Assembly (NCBI RefSeq): GCF_029633865.1
Contig: NC_079212.1
Coordinates: forward strand, 150,888,018 to 150,952,017
Origin: Lampris incognitus
Lineage: Eukaryota > Chordata > Actinopteri > Lampriformes > Lampridae
Reading direction: 5' to 3'
Length of the DNA: 64,000 nucleotides
This document shows positions 10,446 through 22,276 of the stretch, in pieces (position 1 is the stretch's first letter; each line of letters begins with the position of its first letter). The notes under the pieces are model-generated. The model had not been told where the DNA came from and ran no database searches. It worked only from the letters and a program-made list of their open reading frames with translations. Both the position numbers and the translations under genes were made by a program.

Positions 10446-11536
10446 TCAATCCAATTCAATTTTATTGTCATTAAAAACAATGTGCAGGCACATGTTAAAA
10501 AGGAAATGAGGGCTGTGGCTTCACCAAACAGTGCAAGACAGACACAGACAAACACAGCAAACACAGTATAAGATATACACTGATGAAGACCACAGCAAAC
10601 ACAGTATAAGATATACACTGATGAAGACCACAGCAAACACAGTATAAGATATACACTGATGAAGACCACAGCAAACACAGTATAAGATATACAATGATGA
10701 AGACCACAGCAAACACAGCATAAGATATACACTGATGAAGACACACAAACACAGCACAAGATATACACTGATGAAGACACACAAACACAGCACAAGATAT
10801 ACACTGATGAAGACACACAAACACAGCATAAGATATACACTGATGAAGACCACAGAAAACACAGCATAAGATATACACTGATGAAGACCAAAAGCTAAAA
10901 ATAAGTTAAAAAGAGCTGGAGTACAAAATATTTAAAAGTATCTACAGACATTCAGTGGGTAGCCAGGTTCAGGTGGGCAACAGCTTGTGGAAAGAAGCTG
11001 TTTTTGAGCCTGGTAGTGCGGGCTCTGAGGCTCCTGTAGCGCCTCCCAGAGCACAGGGGGGAGAACAGTCCATGGTTGGGGTGGGTGGGATCTCTGCTGA
11101 TGCTCAGACCCCTTCGAAGGCAGCGTTTGTGATAAATATCTTTTATGGCTGGGAGCTGGGTACCGGTGATATGCTGGGCCACCTTGATGACCCGCTGCAG
11201 AGCTTTCTGGTCTACTGAGGTGCAGTTGTCATACCACACTGAGATGCAGATGGTCAGGATGCTCTCTATGGTGCAGTGGTAGAAGTTGGTGAGAATTTGG
11301 GGGGATAGACGGGCGCTACTCAGCCTCCTCAGGAAATGCAGGCGTTGTTGGACCTTTTTCACAAGAGCCTGGGTGTTTAATGTCCATGAAAGGTCCTCGC
11401 TGATGTGGACTCTAAAGAATTTAAAGCTGGAAACACGCTCCACTTCCACCCGATTGATGTGTATGGGAGAGTGGCTGCAGCTTCTAGACCTCCTGAAGTC
11501 CACAATCAGCTCCTTCGTCTTCTGCACATTGAGGAC
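10446..11536 (-). mobile_element. L2/CR1-like LINE, 5'-truncated, inserted in a minisatellite
   Basis: On the minus strand the ORF enters at about 11536 (VQKTKELIVDFRRSRS) and runs through VERVSSFKFFRVHISEDLSW, LVKKVQQRLHFLRRL and SVWYDNCTSVDQKALQRVI to YRSLRARTTRLKNSFFPQA, ending near 10952. The 3' UTR carries its own expanded minisatellite (10564-10890) and ends in a GAATTG-type tail at about 10446. It is the same family as 617-1096 but retains about 110 more residues. The RT catalytic centre is lost by truncation. Confidence 0.8.
10564..10890 (-). repeat. 38-bp minisatellite inside the LINE 3' UTR
   Basis: About nine units contain GATATACACTGATGAAGA followed by CACAGCAAACACAG. The related LINE copy at 617-1096 has a single unit at the equivalent place (about 962-1000), so the array expanded within this copy or its source. 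Confidence 0.88.
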
Positions 11537-12220
11537 AACAATGCTCTCTTCCTCCTTATTGAAACAATGCTCTCTTCCTCCTTTTTGAACCAATGCTCTC
11601 TTCCCCCTTATTGAAGCAATGCTGTCCTCCTCCTTATGGAAAAAATGCTCTTCTCCTCCTTATTGAAACAATGCTGTCCTCCTCCTTATTGAAACTAATG
11701 TTGTCTTACTCCTTATTGAAACAATGCTCTCCTCCTCATTGAAACAATGCTCTCCTCTTCCGTATTGAACAATGCTCTTCTCCTCCTTATTGAAACAATG
11801 CTGTCCTCCTTATTGAAACAATGCTGTCCTCCTCCTTATTGAAACAATGCTGTCCTCCTCCTTATTGAAACTAATGTTGTCTTCCTCCTTATTGAAACAA
11901 TGCTATCCTACTCCTTATTGAAACAATGCTCTCCTCCTCCTCATTGAAACAATGCTGTCCTACTCCTTATTGAAACAATGCTCTTCTCCTCCTTATTGAA
12001 ACAATGCTGTCCTCCTTATTGAAACAATGCTGTCCTCCTCCTTATTGAAACAATGCTGTCCTCCTCCTTATTGAAGCTAATGCTCCCCTTATTGAACCAA
12101 TGATGTCCTCCTCCTTGTTGAACCAATGCTGTCCTCCTCCTTATTGAAACAATGTCTCCTCTTCATTGAAACCATGGTCTCCTCCTCCTTAGTGAAACAA
12201 TGCTCTCCTCCTTCTTATCC
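11537..12220 (+). repeat. 26-bp minisatellite, right part
   Basis: About 26 imperfect units contain CAATGCTGTCCTCCTCCTTA and TTGAAA; purine/pyrimidine asymmetry is strong (CT-rich on the plus strand). It abuts the Penelope-like terminal region at about 12221. Confidence 0.9.
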
Positions 12221-12262
12221 AAAGGAGTTGAATCGAGTGCAGCTGGACTTGGTATATATTCG

Positions 12263-12305
12263 TGAAGACGTTTTGCCTCTCATCCAAGAGGCTTCATCAG
12301 TTCGT
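12263..12305 (-). ncRNA. Hammerhead-ribozyme-like motif
   Basis: On the minus strand: CTGATGA (12300-12294), then a 6-bp hairpin GCCTCT/AGAGGC with loop TGGATG (12292-12275), then AAAAC (12274-12270) and GTC (12269-12267). This is the order of the hammerhead core (CUGANGA, helix II, GAAA, cleavage triplet), but the G of GAAA is A here. Helix I shows only GAA/TTC next to the core and helix III would be at most 2 bp, as described for the very short helix III of retroelement hammerheads. This copy is probably inactive. Confidence 0.45.
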
Positions 12306-12321
12306 GCCTTTCTGACTAGAC

Positions 12322-12426
12322 CAGGGGCGGATCTACAGGGTGGCAAGGGGTGGCAGCTGCCACCTCTGGGACACAGTCTTGCCACCCCTTTGCCACCCCA
12401 GGAAAAAATCTCTAGATCCACCACTG
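12322..12426. mobile_element. 105-bp hAT-type MITE with perfect 8-bp duplication
   Basis: The ends CAGGGGCGGATCTA and TAGATCCACCACTG are imperfect inverted repeats. The 8-bp GACTAGAC flanks both sides (12314-12321 and 12427-12434), which is the hAT target length. The interior contains a palindromic core GGTGGCAGCTGCCACC. It has no coding capacity. Confidence 0.85.
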
Positions 12427-12670
12427 GACTAGACCAAGCTAGTCTGACTGGCTGGTGATGAGACTCAGAATTGATCCTCTAGGAGTCGTTATCAGAGCTA
12501 TAGATATGTGTGGCTCTTTGTGATCCGATGTTTACCAACGCCCGTCGCTAACAGAGCCATAGATATGAGTGGCTCTTGTGTACCGATGTTATGGCCTCGC
12601 CCGTCGCCATCGGAGCTATTGATATGCATTTGTTTAGCAGTGACGGTCGTTGGGGGTGTTAGTTTTGACT

Positions 12671-14644
12671 TCATTGTTCAGTGGTCATGAGAGTCGTTGG
12701 AGCCGTTAGAGACCGACTGTTGTTCTTGGAGGCTAGGCTTCTTGAGTCTCCTGGGTTGCTGGGTTTGAAGTATACCGGGATGTGGTGTTTGTTAAAAATT
12801 CTCCTGAGTTTCTCGGAGACCCCAGAAACATACGGGATGACTATGTTATTCCTTCTGTTCCTTTTCTCCTTGTCGCTCACCTGGTTGGTCTTTCTGGAAC
12901 ATGTTGCAGTTTTCACAAAGGTCCAACTGGGGTAGCCGCAGGTTTTTAGAGCTTCCCTCAGGTGTTTGTGTTCTTCTCGTTGGGCCTGAGTGCTGCTGGG
13001 CACATTGTCAGTTCTGTGTTGCAGAGTTCTGATGATGCCCAGTTTGTGTTCCAGAGGGTGGTGTGAGTCGAAAAGTAGATATTGGTCTGTGTGTGTAGGT
13101 TTCCTGTAAACCCCAATGTGGAGGCTCCTGTCTTCCCCAATGTGGACGTCACAGTCCAAGAAGGGCAAACTGTTGTTCTTTACGTCTTCCCTTGTGAACT
13201 TAATGTTCTTGTCCACTGAGTTGATGTGTTTGGTAAACGCTTGCACCTCTTGTGTTTGGATTTTGACCCATGTGCTGTCCACATATCTGAACCAGTGGCT
13301 CGGAGGTGTTCCTCTGAAGGAGTTCAGGGCCCTGTGTTCTACCTCTTCCATAAATAAGTTGGCCACAATGGGAGATACTGGTGAGCCCACTGCACAGCCG
13401 TGTTTCTGTCTGTAAAACTGGCCCCTGAACTGGAAATATGTAGTGTTCAGGCAAAGGTCCAGTAGTTGGCAAATCTGGTCTGGGCTGAGGTTGGTCCTAC
13501 CGTGGAGGGTGTCGTCCCATAGCAAACGTTGCCTCACAGTTTCCAAACCCTCCATGGTTGGGATGCAGGTGAATAACGAGGTCACGATGTAGGATACCAT
13601 GCTTTCATCCGGTTCCAGTATTACGCCTTGGACCTTGTCCCCGAAGTCAATGGAGTTTTGGATATGGTGAGGTGTTTCGTCCACTAAAGGGGTCAAGATG
13701 TTGGCTATATGTTTGGCAATGTTGTACGTGACCGAGTTTATGCTGCTGACGATGGGCCTGAGGGGGGTTCCATCTTTATGGATCTTAGGGAGTCCATATA
13801 TGCATGGAATGTTATCTTGTGGGTAGAGACGGTGGTATTGTATCCGATCAATGGTTCCTCCTTTCTGTAGTTTCTGTAGGTACTCTATTATTCTCCTCTT
13901 GTAACCACCAGTAGGATTGCGTCTCAGAGGTTCATCATAGGTGTCGGTGTCACTGAGTAATGACGTGATCTTGGCGTGGTAGTCTGTTGTGTTGAGGATA
14001 ACCGTGCATCTCCCCTTATCTGCTGGAAGGATAGTGATGTTTTCATCCTTGCTCAGGGCTGTCACGGCTTTCCTTTCCTCCATGGTTAAGTTGGAAGGAG
14101 GGAGTTTTGCATTGGACAGAGCTGCTGATACCTTTAACCTGAGCTGTTCTGCCTCGGTTTCCTTTAGCTTGTTTTTCCTTATGGCTGATTCTGTGGATGT
14201 GATGAGGTCAACTATAGGTAGTTGTTTGGGTGTCATGGCGAAGTTCAGTCCTTTGGCTAAGACCTCCTTCTCTGATTGGGTAAGTACCTTGTCTGACAGA
14301 TTCTTGATCCATTTGTCCTGCGTTCCGTTTTGTGTGGGATGTTCTGTCTTTTGTCTCCAGGTAAGTATATCTGCTTGGCTAGTGTTGTTGGTTCGTCGCT
14401 GTAAGTTTTGAAACTTCCTTGTCTGCCTTTCTTTGGTTTTGTGGTGTTGAGATAGTTGGGCTTTCTTGGTGAAATCAGTGATCCTCTCCAGGACTGCACC
14501 AGGCAAGTGGGATGTTATTTGCTGGAGTAGTTGCTCAGATTTCTCCTTCAGCCCTTCAATAGTGAAATGGACCTGTCTCACTCTTTCATTCAGGAGTTGA
14601 TTCTGTGCCTTCGCTATGATTCTGTCTGCTCTATGTCCTTTCAT
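12671..14644 (-). pseudogene. Penelope-like element reverse transcriptase, lacking the GIY-YIG end
   Basis: A 657-residue open frame starts at ATG 14644. The Penelope-type RT begins with ILPADKGRCTVILN (about residue 210), followed by IYGLPKIHKDGTPLRPIVSS, CAVGSPVSPIVANLFMEEVE, the catalytic block FRYVDSTWVKI, SLPFLDCDVHI and GVYRKPTHTDQYL. The linker HHIPVYFKPSN is reached, but the GIY-YIG endonuclease that should follow is absent: the frame ends in about 25 unrelated residues. The catalytic YVDD is YVDS, losing one metal-binding Asp. Both defects imply an inactive copy despite the long frame. The 5' end meets an 18-bp inverted repeat at 14631-14678. Confidence 0.85.
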
Positions 14645-14678
14645 TGTGGCGCCTGTGTATCACAATGAAAGGACATAG
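14631..14678. repeat. 18-bp perfect inverted repeat at the Penelope/Tc1 junction
   Basis: CTATGTCCTTTCATTGTG (14631-14648) and its exact reverse complement (14661-14678) are separated by 12 bp. The right arm repeats the first codons of the Penelope-like ORF in opposite orientation, suggesting a short inverted copy of the 5' end. Confidence 0.85.
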
Positions 14679-14694
14679 GGCTACAAGCTGAAAT

Positions 14695-15880
<1,186 letters not shown>

Positions 15881-16075
15881 TTATTTCAGAGAAAATTGTG
15901 CATTCCTCGTTTTTTTGTGGAGAGGTACCGACACATTTGAACACGTCTGTATTGCTGAGGGTATGATGTGCACAATAGGGCTTTGGTCCTATCCCAGAAA
16001 GTTGAATCAGTTCATCCGGACACCAGTGGTGGCTGCTGACCAACATTTTTGGTGAAGCAACCACCCAACCCCCCA

Positions 16076-16570
16076 TTATATGTTTAAAACGTCCCTCACT
16101 GATTTCAAATGAGCAGCCAGGACATCGTCATAGTGGGAAAACACTTCTACCGTCTCTGTGGTTTCCTTTATTATCGGACTTTTCACTCTCATCATGCCCC
16201 CTAAATGCTGCTCCTGATGACCCAATGATGACATCGAATCAACCAACCTTTTCACAATGGCACGGACTTTCTGGACCGTGGCGTTAGGCTTTGCCAACTG
16301 GAGACGCTTGCCTTCATCAGAGTATCAGTCCTCCCATGTCCCAGCAGACTTGACTGCACGGCGGCACTGACATGCTGCTTTGATTCTTCATGAAGCTTAA
16401 CAGATCTGTCAACCCGTCGCAGATCCTCAAATCTACCTCTTGCGAACTTTGAAGAACTCCCATCTCCTGCAGCAGCAGCAGCACACTTACACATCACGCA
16501 AGGCCAGCAACACAAGCGGTTTGTTAGCACACTACCCGTTAGCCGCTCCAGCTTGTTGTACCTAGAACAC
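16076..16570 (-). pseudogene. hAT transposase fragment (TTF-type zinc-finger region)
   Basis: Minus-strand frames read FKCSRYNKLERLTGSVLTNR, LCCWPCVMCK, FEDLRRVDRSVKLHEESKQH, then in another frame VIVKRLV-like and FSHYDDVLAAHLKSVRDVL. The Cys pair followed by the RVxRSVKxHEESxxH pattern matches the TTF-type zinc finger of a hAT/ZMYM-like transposase group. Frames are broken, so it is a pseudogene. The frame at its start continues directly into the minisatellite. Confidence 0.55.
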
Positions 16571-19500
16571 TTAAAACTCTGACTCGCCGAGCCCACTCTC
16601 TGCACCAGCTGGAGGGGGGGGGGGCCTTTGGTCTCTCCTGTGCCTTCACTAAAACTTACCGAGCCCACTCTCTGCACCAGCTGGAGGGGGGGGGGGCCTT
16701 TGGTCTCTCCTGTGCCTTCACTAAAACTCTGACTTACCGAGCCCACTCTCTGCACCAGCTGGATGGGGGGGGGGGCTTTGGTCTCTCCTGTACCTTCACT
16801 AAAACTCTGACTTACCGAGCCCACTCTCTGCACCAGCTGGAGGGGGGGGGGGCCTTTGGTCTCTCCTGTACCTTCACTAAAACTCTGACTTACCGAGCCC
16901 ACTCTCTGCACCAGCTGGATGGGGGGGGGGCCCTTTGGTCTCTCCTGTACCTTCACTAAAACTCTGACTTACCGAGCCCACTCTCTGCACCAGCTGGATG
17001 GGGGGGGGGCCCTTTGGTCTCTCCTGTACCTTCACTAAAACTCTGACTCACCGAGCCCACTCTCTGCACCAGCTGGAGGGGGGGGGGCCCTTTGGTCTCT
17101 CCTGTGCCTTCACTAAAACTCTGACTTACCGAGCCCACTCTCTGCACCAGCTGGATGGGGGGGGGGCCCTTTGGTCTCTCCTGTACCTTCACTAAAACTC
17201 TGACTTACCGAGCCCACTCTCTGCACCAGCTGGAGGGGGGGGGGGCCTTTGGTCTCTCCTGTGCCTTCACTAAAACTCTGACTTACCGAGCCCACTCTCT
17301 GCACCAGCTGGATGGGGGGGGGGCCCTTTGGTCTCTCCTGTACCTTCACTAAAACTCTGACTTACCGAGCCCACTCTCTGCACCAGCTGGAGGGGGGGGG
17401 GCCCTTTGGTCTCTCCTGTACCTTCACTAAAACTCTGACTCACCGAGCCCACTCTCTGCACCAGCTGGAGGGGGGGGGGCCTTTGGTCTCTCCTGTTCCT
17501 TCACTAAAACTTACCGAGCCCACTCTCTGCACCAGCTGGAGGGGGGGGGGCCCTTTGGTCTCTCCTGTGCCTTCACTAAAACTCTGACTTACCGAGCCCA
17601 CTCTCTGCACCAGCTGGATGGGGGGGGGGCCCTTTGGTCTCTCCTGTACCTTCACTAAAACTCTGACTTACCGAGCCCACTCTCTGCACCAGCTGGAGGG
17701 GGGGGGGGCCCTTTGGTCTCTCCTGTACCTTCACTAAAACTCTGACTTACCGAGCCCACTCTCTGCACCAGCTGGATGGGGGGGGGGGCCCTTTGGTCTC
17801 TCCTGTACCTTCACTAAAACTCTGACTTACCGAGCCCACTCTCTGCACCAGCTGGATGGGGGGGGGGCCTTTGGTCTCTCCTGTGCCTTCACTAAAACTC
17901 TGACTTACCGAGCCCACTCTCTGCACCAGCTGGAGGGGGGGGGGGGACCTTTGGTCTCTCCTGTGCCTTCACTAAAACTCTGACTTACCGAGCCCACTCT
18001 CTGCACCAGCTGGATGGGGGGGGGGGGCTTTGGTCTCTCCTGTGCCTTCACTAAAACTCTGACTCGCCGAGCCCACTCTCTGCACCAGCTGGAGGGGGGG
18101 GGGGCTTTGGTCTCTCCTGTGCCTTCACTAAAACTCTGACTTACCGAGCCCACTCTCTGCACCAGCTGGATGGGGGGGGGGGGCCCTTTGGTCTCTCCTG
18201 TACCTTCACTAAAACTCTGACTTACCGAGCCCACTCTCTGCACCAGCTGGAGGGGGGGGGGCCTTTGGTCTCTCCTGTGCCTTCACTAAAACTCTGACTC
18301 ACCGAGCCCACTCTCTGCACCAGCTGGATGGAGGGGGGGGGGGGCTTTGGTCTCTCCTGTGCCTTCACTAAAACTCTGACTTACCGAGCCCACTCTCTGC
18401 ACCAGCTGGAGGGGGGGGGGGGCCTTTGGTCTCTCCTGTGCCTTCACTAAAACTCTGACTCACCGAGCCCACTCTCTGCACCAGCTGGATGGAGGGGGGG
18501 GGGGGGCTTTGGTCTCTCCTGTGCCTTCACTAAAACTCTGACTTACCGAGCCCACTCTCTGCACCAGCTGGATGGAGGGGGGGGGGGGCTTTGGTCTCTC
18601 CTGTGCCTTCACTAAAACTCTGACTTACCGAGCCCACTCTCTGCACCAGCTGGATGGGGGGGGGGGGCCCTTTGGTCTCTCCTGTGCCTTCACTAAAACT
18701 CTGACTTACCGAGCCCACTCTCTGCACCAGCTGGATGGAGGGGGGGGGGGCTTTGGTCTCTCCTGTGCCTTCACTAAAACTCTGACTTACCGAGCCCACT
18801 CTCTGCACCAGCTGGAGGGGGGGGGGGCTTTGGTCTCTCCTGTACCTTCACTAAAACTCTGACTTACCGAGCCCACTCTCTGCACCAGCTGGATGGGGGG
18901 GGGGCCTTTGGTCTCTCCTGTGCCTTCACTAAAACTCTGACTTACCGAGCCCACTCTCTGCACCAGCTGGATGGGGGGGGGCCTTTGGTCTCTCCTGTAC
19001 CTTCACTAAAACTCTGACTTACCGAGCCCACTCTCTGCACCAGCTGGATGGGGGGGGGGGGCTTTGGTCTCTCCTGTACCTTCACTAAAACTCTGACTCA
19101 CCGAGCCCACTCTCTGCACCAGCTGGAGGGGGGGGGGGCTTTGGTCTCTCCTGTGCCTTCACTAAAACTCTGACTCACCGAGCCCACTCTCTGCACCAGC
19201 TGGATGGGGGGGGGGGCCCTTTGGTCTCTCCTGTGCCTTCACTAAAACTCTGACTCACCGAGCCCACTCTCTGCACCAGCTGGATGGGGGGGCGGGGGGC
19301 TTTGGTCTCTCCTGTACCTTCACTAAAACTCTGACTTACCGAGCCCACTCTCTGCACCTGCTGGATGGGGGGGGGGGCCCTTTGGTCTCTCCTGTACCTT
19401 CACTAAAACTCTGACTCACCGAGCCCACTCTCTGCACCAGCTGGATGGGGGGGCGGGGGGCTTTGGTCTCTCCTGTACCTTCACTAAAACTCTGACTTAC

Positions 19501-20357
19501 CGAGCCCACTCTCTGCACCTGCTGGATGGGGGGGGGCCCTTTGGTCTCTCCTGTACCTTCACTAAAACTCTGACTCACCGAGCCCACTCTCTGCACCAGC
19601 TGGATGGGGGGGCGGGGGGCTTTGGTCTCTCCTGTACCTTCACTAAAACTCTGACTTACCGAGCCCACTCTCTGCACCTGCTGGATGGGGGGGGGGCCCT
19701 TTGGTCTCTCCTGTACCTTCACTAAAACTCTGACTTACCGAGCCCACTCTCTGCACCAGCTGGAGGGGGGGGGCCTTTGGTCTCTCCTGTGCCTTCACTA
19801 AAACTCTGACTCACCGAGCCCACTCTCTGCACCAGCTGGAGGGGGGGGGCCTTTGGTCTCTCCTGTGCCTTCACTAAAACTCTGACTTACCGAGCCCACT
19901 CTCTGCACCAGCTGGATGGGGGGGGGGGGGCCCTTTGGTCTCTCCTGTACCTTCACTAAAACTCTGACTCACCGAGCCCAGTCTCTGCACCAGCTGGATG
20001 GAGGGGGGGGGGCCCTTTGGTCTCTCCTGTACCTTCACTAAAACTCTGACTTACCGAGCCCAGTCTCTGCACCAGCTGGATGGAGGGGGGGGGGGGCTTT
20101 GGTCTCTCCTGTACCTTCACTAAAACTCTGACTCACCGAGCCCACTCTCTGCACCAGCTGGATGGGGGGGGGGCTTTGGTCTCTCCTGTACCTTCACTAA
20201 AACTCTGACTTACCGAGCCCACTCTCTGCACCAGCTGGAGGGGGGGGGGGGCTTTGGTCTCTCCTGTACCTTCACTAAAACTCTGACTCACCGAGCCCAC
20301 TCTCTGCACCAGCTGGATGGGGGGGGGGGGGGCTTTGGTCTCTCCTGTGCCTTCACT
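16571..20357 (+). repeat. ~78-bp minisatellite with a G-run in every unit, about 48 units
   Basis: The unit contains CACTCTCTGCACCAGCTGG, a run of 7-14 G, then TTTGGTCTCTCCTGTACC and TTCACTAAAACTCTGACTTA. G-run length varies from unit to unit. The array is embedded in a hAT transposase remnant, so the unit probably derives from transposase coding sequence: the minus-strand frame PPIQLVQRVGSVSQSFSEGT is open into the transposase piece. The open frames are artefacts. Confidence 0.95.
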
Positions 20358-20790
20358 CCTAGTTTTTCCTCATAGGAGAAAGTGTGAAAAGATTCCCGCA
20401 GGATCCGGTCCACGATGTTTGCAAATCATGATTCTTTGCAAAAATTGAAAGACAGGACAGGAGCTAGCTAACCTAGTAGCTAGCTAGCTAGCTAAACTAG
20501 TTAGAACAACTAACGTTAGCCGACAATACAGGGCCACTACACAAGGTCAAGATCAAACATGCAAAAATAAGATGATCAATAAAGATCTGAACAGATTAAT
20601 TATTATAATACTTACAATATATATATATATATACAAGAACCACCAAAAACTACTATTGTACCCACTAATTTATCTTAGGCTAATCTCTTTTTCTTTGCAT
20701 TCTTATCTTTCACCGTGCTTGGAATACCAAAAGGTATGATGAAGACTGGAGAACAAGTCAATATAAGATTGGAGAGGCTGAACTGGTGTT

Positions 20791-21600
20791 CAGCTCAGCT
20801 CAGCTCAGTTCAGCTCAGTTCAGTTCAGTTCAGCCCAGCTCAGCCCAACTCAGCTCAGCTCAGTTCAGCTCAGTTCAGCCCAGCTCAGCTCAGCTCAGTT
20901 CAGCTCAGTTCAGTTCAGCCCAGCTCAGCTCAGCTCAGCTCAGCTCAGCTCAGTTCAGCTCAGTTCAGTTCAGCCCAGCTCAGCCCAGCTCAGCTCAGCT
21001 CAGTTCAGTTCAGTTCAGCCCAGCTCAGCTCAGCTCAGCTCAGCTCAGTTCAGCTCAGTTCAGCTCAGCCCAGCCCAGCCCAGCTCAGTTCAGTTCAGCT
21101 CAGTTCAGCTCAGCCTAGCCCAGCTCAGCTCAGTTCAGCTCAGCTCAGTTCAGCCCAGCCCAGCTCAGCTCAGTTCAGCTCAGCCCAGCCCAGCCCAGCT
21201 CAGCCCAGTTCAGCTCAGTTCAGCCCAGCCCAGCTCAGTTCAGTTCAGCTCAGTTCAGCCCAGCCCAGCTCAGTTCAGCTCAGCCCAGCCCAGTTCAGCC
21301 CAGCCCAGCTCAGTTCAGCCCAGCCCAGCTCAGCTCAGCTCAGTTCAGTTCAGCTCAGCTCAGTTCAGCCCAGCCCAGCCCAGTTCAGCCCAGCCCAGCT
21401 CAGTTCAGTTCAGCTCAGCTCAGTTCAGCCCAGCCCAGCTCAGTTCAGCTCAGCCCAGCCCAGTTCAGTTCAGCTCAGCTCAGCTCAGCTCAGCTCAGTT
21501 CAGCCCAGCTCAGCTCAGCTCAGTTCAGTTCAGCTCAGTTCAGCTCAGCCCAGCCCAGCTCAGTTCAGCTCAGCCCAGCCCAGTTCAGCTCAGTTCAGTG
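20791..21600 (-). repeat. CAGYY pentanucleotide array (expanded LINE tail)
   Basis: About 162 head-to-tail pentamers are CAGCT, CAGTT or CAGCC. At the right edge it runs into a minus-strand LINE 3' UTR end (CATGCCAATAAAGCATCAC), whose normal tail is a short pentamer repeat. The array therefore looks like a hugely expanded LINE tail. The 300-residue plus-strand frame across it has no other coding evidence. Confidence 0.93.
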
Positions 21601-21665
21601 ATGCTTTATTGGCATGACTGCAGTAATTACAATGTTGCCAAAGCAGAACAGGCCAACAGGGCACT
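21601..21665 (-). mobile_element. Short LINE 3' end
   Basis: The minus strand reads GCAACATTGTAATTACTGCA and then CATGCCAATAAAGC into the pentamer tail. It is a 5'-truncated LINE remnant of about 65 bp. Confidence 0.5.
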
Positions 21666-22276
21666 AAAAAACAACAACTCTGATTGGTTAGACGGTGTTC
21701 TCTGATTAGTTAGACAGGTGTCAGTCATGTTCAGGTCGAGGAAAGACTGGGTGAAGCACTGCTTCAATGGGTGGGCATTAAAATGCGTTGGGTTAGTGAA
21801 GCAGAACACTCCCGTCACCTGAAGAGGGCGCTGTGTTGCACAATACCCACGACCTTTTTTAACATTGACACTCACAGAGGAAATAGTCCTTGTAATGAAA
21901 TGTTGACGTCTAAAAAAAGAGGCTTTATATGTGTGTTATGTTTTTTGGTGAAGCACTGCTTCAGCTGTTGTCTTATAGAAACCTCCTCTGATGTGCACTA
22001 AAACGAGATGTGCGATAGACATTCACATCCAACAGCTGTATCCTGGTTCCACATTGCTGCTGCTGTAGCGCAGCTATAAACTACAGTCTGCAGCGGGGTG
22101 GTGGATGGTAGGTGAATATATAGTGTGTACTTGTAATATATGGGCTGTTGGTTGTTATGGTTAATTATTCAGCCATAACACAACTCTGTATAGTAGTGAC
22201 ATACCTGTTGTGCATACATGCTTGCCTCCAATGCCCTGTTGCTGTTCCATTTATTTCTTGTTGTTTTGGTTTCTTT
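21666..22276. other. No recognised feature
   Basis: There is no gene. Two copies of GGTGAAGCACTGCTTCA (about 21750 and 21948) are short direct repeats that may mark transposon ends, but I cannot assign them. Confidence 0.35.

Larger units (their letters stand above)
12221..12670 (-). repeat. Terminal (pLTR-like) region of the Penelope-like element
   Basis: Downstream of the Penelope-like ORF on the minus strand lie three degenerate ~65-bp direct repeats (12490-12640, with GAGCTATAGATATG and CGCCCGTCGC) and then a region ending in the hammerhead-like fold at 12263-12305. A 105-bp MITE interrupts it at 12322-12426. Assignment to the element rests on orientation, adjacency and family knowledge that Penelope-like elements carry terminal repeats with hammerhead motifs. 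Confidence 0.5.
16024..20780 (-). mobile_element. hAT element remnant expanded by a minisatellite
   Basis: A hAT-like terminus CAGTGGTGGCTGCTGACC starts at 16024, immediately after a terminal-motif copy (16001-16023). Minus-strand transposase pieces flank the array: 16570-16076 (below) and about 20470-20358, an N-terminal-like stretch. The right boundary is not resolved; 20460-20640 is AT-rich with a GCTA microsatellite and TA repeat. Confidence 0.5.

Noticed and set aside
16252-19722. Proline-rich repeat frames (GPPPIQLVQRVGSVSQSFSEGT) as a gene
   Set aside because: Frames depend on G-run length in each unit, which varies, and so break repeatedly; the flanks are transposase remnants.
20715-21617. 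300-residue Ser/Gln-rich open frame as a possible low-complexity protein
   Set aside because: Pure CAGYY pentamer array; it starts in unique sequence by chance and has no supporting exon structure.
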